Assembly (NCBI GenBank): GCA_903813345.2
Contig: CAIIXF020000012.1
Location: 3,017,318 to 3,081,317 of the forward strand
Direction: 5' to 3'
Length of the DNA: 64,000 bases
From: Owenia fusiformis
Taxonomy: Eukaryota; Annelida; Polychaeta; Sabellida; Oweniidae
Numbering within the stretch: position 1 is the first letter of the stretch; each line of letters starts with the position of its first letter. Below, one piece after another: positions 26,962 to 37,566 of the stretch. Position numbers and translations under genes: made by a program. The notes beneath the pieces were generated by a model. That model saw only the letters and a program-made list of their open reading frames with translations. It was not told the DNA's origin and did no database searches.

Positions 26962-27875
26962 CAGGGTGTTAAAAAAACGCAACCCAAAGAAATCGCAATA
27001 TCTTGGAAAATACTAATCCAATTATGTTCATATTTTCAGGAAAGAAAGAAGAGACTGTGTATATATAGCCCCTGTTGTTAGTTAGTTGTAAACCATGATA
27101 TCTTGGACACTTTCTCAAAAGACAGTTGTACTAGCAAAATATGAAAAACGTGAATGGAAAATCACCATATCTTGGAAAATATTAATTCAATTATATTCAT
27201 TTTTTCAGGAAAAGAAAGAAGAGACTGTGTATTATAGCTCCTGTTGTCAGTAAGTTATAAAACATGATGCCTTGGACACCTGCTCAAATGACAGTTGTAC
27301 TAGGAAAATATGAAAACGCAGTCAGAGGTGACTGCCACAGCAATAAAACCAAATAACTTTCTAACCATGGTGTTTTGGCACTTCAAATTTGGCACATATT
27401 ATCCTCATTCAATTTGTAGTGAATTTGTGGAGTTTCATCAAAATCACTCCAGGGACTTTACGGTCATGGTCAAAATGGCGTTCTTAAGTCTCCCTGAACC
27501 AGGGCGTTTGACTGCGATTTGAAAGCAGTTCAACCATAACTGTAAAGTCCCTGAAGTGATTTTGATTTCACTCTACAGATTTACCAAACAATGAATGAAA
27601 ATGATTTGTGCTAAATTTGAAGAGCCAAAACACTATGGTTAGGAAGTTATTTAATTTTTTCGCGGTTGCTGTCACCCCTGACTGCGTTTTTCGTATTTTC
27701 CTCGTACAACTGTCTTTTGAGCAGGTGTCAAAGGCATCATGTTTTACAACTAACCATTGACAGGAGCTGTTCATACACAGTCTCTTCTTTATTTCCTGAA
27801 AATATGAACATAATTGAACCAGTATTTTTCAAGATATAGCGATTTCTTTGGGTTGCGTTATTTTTGAACAACCTG
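26962..27875. mobile_element. 914 bp foldback element with TA target duplication
   Basis: Ends CAGGGTGTT and AACAACCTG, flanked on both sides by TA. The arms are mirrored over nearly the whole length (shared CGCAACCCAAAGAAATCGC, GAAGAGACTGTGTAT, GACAGTTGTAC). The left arm contains an extra ~180 bp tandem duplication. The central sequence shows the same short peptide pattern (CAGTCAGAGGTGACTG against TCACCCCTGACTGCG) in both arms. No transposase seen; probably a Tc1/mariner-type foldback. Confidence 0.8.
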
Positions 27876-29325
27876 TATTTGAAAACTAGAGTAAAATTCT
27901 GACAAACAAACAATTATTTGAGGAACAAGCAAGCAACTTTCAACTGAACGTTTAAATTCAGGAACCAATCTGCCATTTTTGAACAAATATGAGACAAAAC
28001 GATGCCAAAGTCATTTAGGGGGTGTATATAATTCCGACTGCCAATGTGTCTTGTACTTCAGCATCCAGCGATATCAAATAATTCTTACACAATCGCATTC
28101 CTTCTCAGTCATACAGTGGTGTGTGATACCCCCATAAATGTGGAGGTGATTTTACAGATCAACCCGGCCCAGACAAGAACTTGTGTGTTGAAATCTGGGG
28201 GTTGAAAAAAAGCTGGATTAGTGCTTTTAAAACCCCCATATTTCAACACACAAGTAGTTGTTGGGGGATTTTAAAAATCAACCCCTCATTTATTGGAGTA
28301 TTATTTGTGGTCAAAGATTTATGCAAAACAAAATGTGGTGTGTCATTATAGAAGACAGGAATGCGTCAAATAAAAGGTTTCTTGAAATTCACTGCCTTTT
28401 ATTAAAATGTCTAGTCAATGCGTTTCCACAGGTGCTGATTATAAAAGTAGAAACCCCAATTAGTTGTAGGAAAATTATTCCTTAAGACAGCAGACAATTG
28501 AACCTAGTAAATCAAATCATTAAATTACCTTGAAGTATCAACATCAATCGATTTGCTGAAATACAAGACACGCATCTTAGACGTTTTTAATAAAGTAAAC
28601 CTAGGTCGAGACGACACTGAATTTTAAGAGACATGCATTTAAAGGATGAACACACTTCACATAGCTACTTTCACGTATCATGAATTACAAAAATATTGAT
28701 AATCTTCTCATTACATCTGAATCACAACGTCTCGCTTGCGTGATTAAGGGTAGAAGTAGAGCATCAGGTGAGGTCATATTTACTCAATCACTCCATTGTC
28801 ATTGAATACCCGTATGCTCTTTTAATATAAAGTTGTCGATAACACAAATGTCTGTCATAAACCTATTTTTGTCTAAATTTGTCTATCTGGAAGGATATAA
28901 ATCGTAATCTTTTCAGAACATTTTCCGTCCCAGTGATTATGTAACATTGTCTAGTCGTAGTGCGTACCAAATGGACCAGAACATTTTAGCAAAGAAATAT
29001 GTAGATTTTTATTGTTTACAATTAATCGATGAAAATGTTTGAAGAACATGTATGTAAATAGTGTGTCACTGGAGGTGGGCGATAATAGGTGAAATTCAAA
29101 ACAGTTTTTTTATTTCGTTTTTATAATAATGATATGCTCATGTTATCAGTTAAAGACATGTATAAAATGTTTCAAGATCACATTTTGTATATTTTGTTCA
29201 GCAACAATGAAAGTGGACGTCCAAGTCACTATTTACATCTCTACAGGGTGTTCCAAATGCAGTACAGCTGTATGTCTGTCTTGAGAGGCTTGGCATTGGA
29301 CCTTAATATTGCTAATATGCAATTA
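27876..29325. other. Intergenic except for the short palindrome at 28179
   Basis: No gene. AT-rich frames such as 29089-29328 carry no recognisable domain. Confidence 0.4.
28179..28255. repeat. Short palindrome (25 bp arms)
   Basis: ACTTGTGTGTTGAAATCTGG followed by GGGTT, a ~26 bp loop, and the inverse AACCCCCATATTTCAACACA then CAAGT, with one or two mismatches. It would form a strong hairpin; no function is evident. Confidence 0.7.
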
Positions 29326-30229
29326 TGACGTGCACGGACCTGGGGACAATTCGGGAAATACGGGCTAATCTCAGCTTTAATCGTTAATATCTGCCTTATT
29401 TAAAAAGCTAACTATATGCATTATATATCATTTTGAAGTATTTTTTATTCGCATTTCACTGAAATTATTTTTCCTTAAAAAGTGTGATGGGATCTACCAT
29501 ATTTTTTAAGTTAAATGTACTCCGACATCGTCAAATACGCTGTAAGGCGTAACATTTCACGCTTACACGGTTCGTTGAAATCAGGATAACTTTTGAAATA
29601 CTGATCAGAATTTTACTGAAATTTCATATTTTATTCATTGAAACATGTGCTTTTATGACGTCACAATTGCCTAGCGGCTACAGTTCAAATCGTCTTATAT
29701 GAACGCTTTTAAGATTTTCAAAATTGTGTAAGGTTTTGAAGGCGAGGGAGACAAGCAATAAGTTCACCTTTATTTAACCTTCTAATTTAGGTCTGATTTC
29801 AAAAAAAATTTAACTGCACAATATTGTCATGGCGAAATTTACAAAACAATAACCGATTTCTTTATTTTTCAAATAATAAGAGAATAAGAGTTGCTTTTAG
29901 AGACTTGAAAAAATGTAACGCATCGATTTTTTACCACAAATACCATACATATCAATTTTTACTAAAGCCCCGAGTGGATTTCCTGACCGTTTTTCAAAAA
30001 TCAAAAAATTTTTTAGAAATATTGTCCTCGAGATCTTCTTGCTCTGTGAATTTCACCAGGATTGAATAAGAATAAAGCATCTTATTTTTAGGTTGACTAA
30101 ACTTGACAAAATGTAACGCTTGTCGTTTTTGACGTTATAATGCTGATTGCGCCCTATACTGGCCATTGTATTGTTTTGGTATTTTGACGCCATAATGTTA
30201 CTCTAATTGTCCCCAGTTTCGTGCGACGT
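29326..30229. mobile_element. ~0.9 kb dispersed element, copy 1, with imperfect ~25 bp inverted ends
   Basis: Left end ACGTGCACGGACCTGGGGAC then AATT; inverse of the right end ACGTCGCACGAAACTGGGGA then CAATT. The first ~690 bp recur at 33803-34491. A reading frame through it has no recognisable domain. Probably a non-autonomous DNA transposon. Confidence 0.65.
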
Positions 30230-30951
30230 GTAAATATATTTCATGTACACTTCGAGTGTGAAAAGAGGCGTATGATCTGAGAAATAATGAACCATTCTTA
30301 ATTGATCATAAAAATAAAATATTTGTATTTATACACAACACAATGAGCCTTCTAAAGAATAAAATATATGTATGTGTTTATCATATATACGCAATCTTTA
30401 AAAAAATTAAGTCAATTTTAACACAACCTGTATACTTATGTACATTACTAACAGTCGTAATTTGGGCAAGTAGTCATGGAAGACAGACCAAGGTATATTT
30501 TCTTATGCCTATGTGGCGTGTGAACGTCACATCTTTTTGTACGGATTTTTGACTACTCGGTGAACGACCTTGCTTTTCCTAGCAAACAATTTCTACAACG
30601 TTTCCGATCAATCGCTGAACAAAAAGGCAACAAAACTCTTCATACGAATTATTTCATACCATATCCTTGTGCAAGGGGTTTAAATCAGGCCATTATAAAC
30701 TTGGATGTAAATTATGATTGATTTTGTTCGTCGAAAAACTGGCATTTTTGAAGCATAACTTATCTTCGACAGGAATCTTGACAGGATGCATGCAAAAATT
30801 GGATGTTAAACAATAACTTAGAGAAACTACATGTGCGGTACAATACCTCGATATATATATATATATCGATATGTAAGGAAAAAGTCACAAGTTTTTGCAT
30901 TTTAAAGCGAAAATTATATTTCACTAATGTACTGTCTATAACAAAATTATG
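30230..30951. other. 3' flank of the CUB gene
   Basis: Holds an AT dinucleotide run (about 30848-30870) and the presumed 3' UTR of the CUB gene. Inspected for a selenocysteine insertion hairpin: none convincing. Confidence 0.4.
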
Positions 30952-33295
30952 TTACTCAAGAGACAGTTTCGCCATTTCTATCTCATCGTAATCAGGTTGT
31001 CCATTGCAGTTGTAGTCCCACATTGATATTTCTCCAAGACCAGGAATGTCCACCTGAAGACAACACAATCTCTCCAAGTGCTGACTGTAGAACCCCTTTC
31101 CATCGCTACACCGATCAGAGAGACGATCCATGGCGATGATTTCCCGCCCCGGGTACCCGACCGTCTGCTGGAGTAATTCACAATACGCCTGTCCTCAGGT
31201 TTTTCCACCATCTCCACCGGAAATGGGTTGCCGAAGCCCTAAATCACCCCAGAATTCGGACGCATTGGTCATGCATTGTTGGTGGCAGCTACGACTGAAG
31301 TACACACAATCGGCGATGCTTTGCGCCGGTCCTAAGTATTTATTAAAGATGGTCTGAAGTGGGGTAGTATCGGAGCATTGTTCCCCTGGATTAGCGCATG
31401 ACATATTGTGATGGGCTTGGTCGAGTGCGATTTCACAAGAACAGTTGGACGAAGAATTAGCAATGGGACCTAAATCAAATGTATAAACCAGTTCATGAAC
31501 ATTTTGACTGACCAACAGGTTCCGACACTAGAATAATAACATGCATAATTCTTCAAGTCGATGCCTATTGCACACCGGACCCTGACAACGGTAAAGTCAG
31601 AGGTAAAGTAAGATACCGTTGTCACAAAATGGCCGCCACCGGTTCGTATTCAATTCAATTTCGTTACCTGTATGTTAAAAAGAGCACCTAAATTAAATTC
31701 CTCTGGTAAACAAACAATCAGTGTATTTCTACTTATCGTATAGTTGAATATGTTCTTCCGTCAAAATAAAGCCTTAATTAATCAAAATATGACACGAGAC
31801 AACGGATACTGTATTAATGGCAACGATAAATGTGGGTCAAATGCGTTGTCGTGATGACGTGATGACAACGGTATCTATTCAAATGGAGTTCATAGTATTC
31901 CAGATGAAATTACCTCTAGCCAAGAATTGGCTAGAGACTCGAGTAAACTTTAATAAAATTATAGACAAAGTATTACATTGTTATAAGAATCCTTCGCTTT
32001 CCTCAAATAAAGTATAATCTTTGGGGATATTTATTGTCACTATACTACTACTACTACAACTGCTTGTTGCTAGATCTGATACCACCTTTGATGTATTACT
32101 TACCCGTTGTACCCACCGCCCCAAATGTGAGCGACCATCCTATTGACGAACTACTGCCATCAGTTTGAAAGTACAGGTACATATACCTGCTTGGATTTCT
32201 TCCTGTAACCGTCCGAGTTGTTCCAGGTGCGAAGTGACCACTAAAGCTCCCCAATAGAGGATAACCACTCGAATAACCATCGTAGATCTTATACAAGAAG
32301 TAAATAAAAATGGCCTCACATCGAGATCTTTTTTTAAACCCAACGTCTGAATATAAATGTGATCTCTAATTCTGCCTACTGATAGTATTTTAATTAATTC
32401 ATATAGAAATTGATATGAAGCATTTAATTGATTCTTGTTTTGGTTTTTATCAGCGCCAAAAAATCAGAACTAACCCTTAAGTAGTCATACGACCTCTCTG
32501 TGTGGAAATCATTAATCGTGACTTCTATTGGCCAAACATACGCATATATCCTAAAGTAGCATCTTAGGCCATTGCTATATTGATAGGGATAGTTTGGAGA
32601 AGTGATTGTACCATTTCGTCCATTGATATAAGAATTGCAGGTTGTATATACTTCTGCCAAATCTGGAAATAATATTGTTTGAAACAAAAATATGGAAATA
32701 GATAATTTAGTGAACGGGATGACTCACGTTGTGAGATATTTAAAGTCGATCCACCTTTAAACAATCACAATATCCCATTCAATTCTTTCGGGACATGTCC
32801 AGGTGATTTGTCACAAGCACAAAATACAAACCAGTAGAATCCCCTCACAAAAAAAATGAAAGATGACCGTATATCACTCAACTCACAGTTATTTACACTT
32901 AAATGTGTACATGGTAAGTATTTACATTATTCAAGGATAATGATAATACTGAACATACTATGTACATCCCTTGAAAACATGAGTAAGACTCATAATTAAC
33001 GGCATGTTAGCCCCTCATAGATGGACCAGACCAAATGGTCTTTTTATGTGAATTATATATTTTTGATTATGTTTTACAAATACGAGTAACATCGTATGAA
33101 AAGGACCAATATTGCGCATTCTAAGCGTGCACTATCACCTTCATCGCCAGAATATATAACTTGCTCTTTGCTTCCTTCATCGTCTGTCCAATCGGTAATC
33201 GTCTGCCAGATTTCTCCGATTGAGAATGTAGACGCCAAATGACTGTTTCCAACTATCAATGCGAAAATAAGTGCAAACGATTTGAACATCGGCAT
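30952..33295 (-). CDS. Secreted CUB plus cysteine-rich domain protein, 4 exons, with an in-frame TGA
   Basis: Exons (5'->3' on minus): 33139-33295, 32475-32662, 32104-32287, then 31469 down to TGA at 31195-31197, or on to TAA at 30952-30954. Splice sites are GT/AG and frames close across every junction. Exon 1 gives a signal peptide (MPMFKSFALIFALIVG). Exons 2-3 give one CUB domain, residues ~61-172: TITSPNYPYQYSNG, a first Cys pair (61, 87), and YDYLR joined across the intron to IYDGY. The second CUB Cys pair is missing. Exon 4 is a Cys-rich region I do not recognise (NCSCEIAL, SCHQQC). Translation reaches TGA at codon 268, yet the same frame stays open for 80 more codons with five Cys (AYCELLQQ, RLCCLQVDIPG, WDYNCNG) before TAA. 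Options: nonsense mutation, read-through or selenocysteine, or a sequence error. Function is unknown; the product is probably extracellular. Confidence 0.75.
31195..31197 (-). other. In-frame TGA splitting the last exon of the CUB gene
   Basis: Reading minus, the codons run GGA AAA ACC TGA GGA CAG GCG. The frame is open on both sides, and the downstream part looks like real protein: Cys-rich, no other stop, ending at TAA 30952. The preceding base is C, so an ancestral CGA (Arg) hit by CpG deamination would give exactly this TGA; TGC, TGT and TGG ancestors are also one step away. No convincing SECIS hairpin was found by eye in the ~300 bp of 3' flank. Confidence 0.7.
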
Positions 33296-33630
33296 GGTGT
33301 AGCTTCTGAGGTGCTTAGCTACGTTAAATAACGTAATGTTGAAACTCAATATTTATTATTCAATATTTCAAAATACGTAATGGGCCGTTATTGGTCGAAA
33401 CTCGTCTAGTGATAAAATATATAACTTGAAATAGTATGTTTTTCTTCCATGGGACATTCCTAGGCATCCAACATATTGCCAGAATTGCAATATCCCTATA
33501 TTTGGCACAGAACTAAAAACAGGAAAGTAATTTATAAATGATAATTGTATAATTAATTAATTGTAAGGTCAAAGGGACCCTGCAAATGAATAAAAAGAAA
33601 TAATCAAATACTCACAGTAGAACATATTTA

Positions 33631-33708
33631 GCAGGCCTCGAAAATTTTGCACGTTTACATTGAGCCCCGTTTTGATTTATCCATCTTCAAAAAATCCCCG
33701 AGGCCTGC
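33631..33708. repeat. 78 bp mini inverted repeat
   Basis: GCAGGCCTCG at one end and its perfect inverse CGAGGCCTGC at the other. It lies a few hundred bases upstream of the CUB gene start. No flanking duplication is obvious. Confidence 0.6.
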
Positions 33709-33802
33709 AGAACAGTTCTAAACGAGTGATTCCAAATCCTCTGCTGGTAGCTCCCCTAAATCGATAGAAATATGCAGCATAAAATATAGGAATAAGTAGT
33801 TA

Positions 33803-34491
33803 TGACGTTCATGGACCTGGGGACAATTCTGGAAATACGGGCTAATCTCATGACGCGTTAATATGTCTTATTTAAAAAGCTAACTATGTGCTCTATATAT
33901 CATTTTGGAGTATTTTTTATTCGCATTTCACTCAGAAATTATTTTTCTTGAAAAGTATGATGGTATCTACCATATTTTTAAAGTTAAATGTACCCCGACA
34001 TCGTCAAATGCGCTGTAAGACGTAACATTTCACGCTTACACGGTTCGTCGAAATAGGGATAACTTTTGAAGTACTGATCAGAATTTCACTAAAATTTCAC
34101 ATTTTATTGAATAGAACGTGTACATTTATGACGTCACAATTGCATAACGGCTACAGTTCAAATTGTCTTATATGAACGCTTTTACAAATTTCAAAATTGT
34201 GTAGGATTTTGAAGGCGAAGGAGACAAGCAATAAGTTTACCTTTATTCAACCTTCTAATTTTAATTAGTAGTCTGATATAAAAAAAAAAGGTTAACTGCA
34301 CAATATTGTAATGGCGACATTTACAAAACAATAACCGATTTCTTTATTTTTCAAATAATATGAAAATAAGAGTTGCTTTTAGAGACTTGAAAAAATGTAA
34401 CGCATCGATTTTTTACCACAAATCCCATACATATCAATTTTTACTAACGCCCCGAGTGGATTTCCTGACCGTTTTTCAAAAATCAAAAACA
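33803..34491. mobile_element. ~0.9 kb dispersed element, copy 2, 3' truncated
   Basis: Direct copy of 29326-30015, about 90% alike by eye, starting TGGACCTGGGGACAATTC and losing similarity after CCTGACCGTTTTTCAAAAAT. The right end with its inverted terminus is gone. It lies upstream of the CUB gene, with copy 1 downstream, so the pair flanks that gene. Confidence 0.7.
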
Positions 34492-37457
34492 TTTAAAGTA
34501 TAATTTAGATGTTTTGCATCGACTTTTTGAAGCTACCTGTACGGCAGTCACACTCTCGCCGTAGAGTAAATATCACCAATGTTTAATACACATGGGTGTC
34601 AGCTAGGTGCTCACAATTCTTAAATAAAAGTTTGTTTTTTGTTGAATGAAGGATAGTGAGGAAATCCATGCAAGAGAGGAATGGCAGAATACAAATTCAT
34701 TCTTAGGTGAAAATTATAGAACTAGAAGGAAAATCTAAATGTCAGAGGCGATGTTTTAACATACTTTCAATTCTTATTTTATTTCTCAAACAAGAATCGA
34801 GATATCTGTAGAAATGTCTAGACATTCAACTTGAAATGAGAATGTACTCCCAATGGTTTTTGAATACCAAGGAATGAGTAGATGTACCAAACGAAACGAA
34901 TATATAAGCAATTGTGCCAAAGGGAAAGGACCAAAAGTTGTAATGGAACTTAGCAAGAAAAGGCAAACTCTAAGTGCATACCAGTCAAGAAAAACAAATC
35001 CCATATAGCCCAAAACCATGATCTAACGTGAAAAAAAACAATGTCTAATACCCCCTTTCCCCCACCATTCAAGAACCAATATCACAATCCAAGACCAGAA
35101 GACCAAGGGACATTTCATTCATACTGAAGTCATTACAATACATGTTGAAGAAAAATTAGAAATTGTTGATAGCCAATTGATAGCCAATACTCATAACCTC
35201 AAAAATAGTTGTAGATACAAGTACTCATACAAGATAGAACATTCAATCTCAAATGATGTGGGATAGATAAAATCCAGTCTCCAAGTCCATAGGCGTTTCA
35301 AAGGGTCGACATCCATTCACAAAAGCCGTCGCCATAATCCATAAAACACAATAATTCACAATGGTCATCAGGAGAAAACCATAGCTGGTTTCGATCCCTA
35401 TTTCTCAACCATTAATGCCATAGCCGGGATCCACCTCAAAAGGTGCCAAGTGAAAATATTGTGAGTTCATTGCCAATGTCTTAAACAATTCCTACATCAT
35501 CTCAAGTGGTAAAACTTGAAACTTCGAAATTAATGATTTGTAATTTTTCAGCAAAGCCCAGAAAGACTTTCTTAAGCTACTACATTAGGGACCTCGTTTG
35601 GTCTTCATTACAGACAATAGTGGAAAGGAAGTATGTTTTCCAGACCTAGGTACCATTTTCGACCCTGTTTGGCAGTTATTTTACTGTATTTCATTGCAAT
35701 CGACTCACATCATAGATACATGTGATGGATTAAATCAAGAACGTGATATATGAATAAGGATCTTAATACGAACAGAATAAACAGGGAAATGTAATTCAAG
35801 TAGCTATTGTATTAATAGTAAAAATAGTATCTACAATATAGAGTTAAACTACATTTATGTACTATCAAAAACTCATTGTATAGTACTTATATTGCAAATT
35901 GACACTCGTTTGTCAAGTGTTTTCAGCATAAGTAGATGACAAACACTATACAGAACATCATCAAAGATCGTGAGAAGAACATTGAATAGTATGTTCATAT
36001 CAGTTCTTTGTTTTCATTAAGTAGGATCTCAAACTTGAATTATGTTTCTGATTGTCTCAATATCTTTCGACAATAAGCACTTAGCTACTTGTAAATAGTC
36101 CAGAAGTCTATGAGGGAGATCTTCCAGTTCGATACATCGTACAACTCTCCTTACTTCGTGTACCGTTGAGATTCATGTTAAATTGACAAAGTTCAAATAA
36201 GAATTTCTCAAATTGCAGCCCATCGATTTTCATAGTATTTCGGAGAGATATAGCGAAACATCTCACCTTCGTGGCAAAAATATCCCCCGAAAATCAAAAG
36301 TTCTGCTCTTTTACATAGTTGGAGTATCAAAACGTCATCATATTTATGTACATTGACCAATTCACCACTACCAAACACATCCATCCGCAGAAAATAATCC
36401 CAAATAAACAATTAATATCTGCTACGTGCATTATTCGCGAGAGTGCCACCCTCAGAATTTAAGGACGAACTCTTTTTCGAATTAAATCATATTTCTACTC
36501 GATACACCTAGACTAGCATGGGTGTAGCAAGGTGTGAAGCAGACTTGGTAAGTGCCCTACCAAAATTTTAATGAATATATTTATTCTGACGATTCTTCAA
36601 CTAAAACTGAAAAAAGTCTAAACATAGTAGTTACCTCAGGGGGGAAGCGGGAGTCCAGCATGCTCCCATACTTGAAAAGCTTAGTAACGCGGTTACCCAT
36701 ATGATATATAAATTAGCAGAATTATATCAAAAATATTAATTCAAAATTAACCATGGGGTTTCAATAGAGCCTATGATATTAACCAAACAATTGTAAAAAT
36801 TTAATAATTTAAAATTTGATTAAACAGAGGAATTAATGGAGCTATAGAGATAACAATAATTCAATAGTAAAATAATTGTTTTAAACTCAAATAAATTAAT
36901 AGTTAATCATTAAAATGAGAGACAATTTTTATAGCAATTTAATTGTTTCAAACTCTATCATACAGAATTACTAAAAATAGCTGTCCGTTGAAATGGTTTA
37001 GTAAAGAGATAAATTATGTTAAAATAAAATAATTGTTTCAAACTCTATCGTCAAAAAATGCGGTTCACTATGCTATACATATATACACTATTATACAACT
37101 ATATATACGATACAATTTCGAATTTTGATTACTTTTTTGTGGAGAAAGTTTTCCAAATATCTCCAATTTACCCTGACCCTGATAACTTTATTTCAGCAAA
37201 GGAGTACTTTATCGCGTGACATGATCATCAAATGGTGCTTCTCATTCCCTGCGTGGGGTCATTGTCTGGTCATGAGCATGGCATACGTGCAACTTTAAGA
37301 TCGCTATCAGACATGGGTCTAAAGGAATATTAGATGTCATTGTGTATTCCCACAGTGCAAGGTAAATCAACGCGTGTATTGTGTCATTTTACCCCAAACT
37401 TTGACAAGCCGGCCGGTACACTTGAGAAAAACATCTTGTAAACACATGATGACATTG
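34492..37457. other. Intergenic upstream of the FABP gene
   Basis: Very AT-rich between 36700 and 37100, where AATTGTTT(C/T)AAACTC(T/A)A recurs three times in a loose array. No gene recognised. Confidence 0.4.
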
Positions 37458-37464
37458 TATAAAA
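37458..37464 (+). promoter_or_regulatory. Probable TATA box of the FABP gene
   Basis: TATAAAA sits 103 bp upstream of the FABP start codon, leaving room for a 5' UTR of about 75 nt. Position and motif fit a core promoter; no transcript evidence is available. Confidence 0.45.
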
Positions 37465-37566
37465 TATGATGAGCATCGGTTTGTATTCACAATCTTTTAA
37501 AACATCAAGACTTAAACTCCTCTTCAAGCGATCCTCGCATTGCCAAGATAACGTCTTATATTAAAG

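Noticed and set aside
30500-30951. Possible SECIS hairpin (GTGA...AAA...GTGA near 30880-30920; GTCGA/TCGAC stem near 30735-30770)
   Set aside because: The GTGA words are not backed by a convincing helix, and the GTCGA stem lacks the required non-canonical GA quartet. No selenoprotein claim is made.
31501-31520. Upstream acceptor at TATTATTCTAG (about 31528) for the last CUB-gene exon
   Set aside because: Joining there breaks the reading frame from exon 3; the acceptor at 31469/31470 keeps it open.
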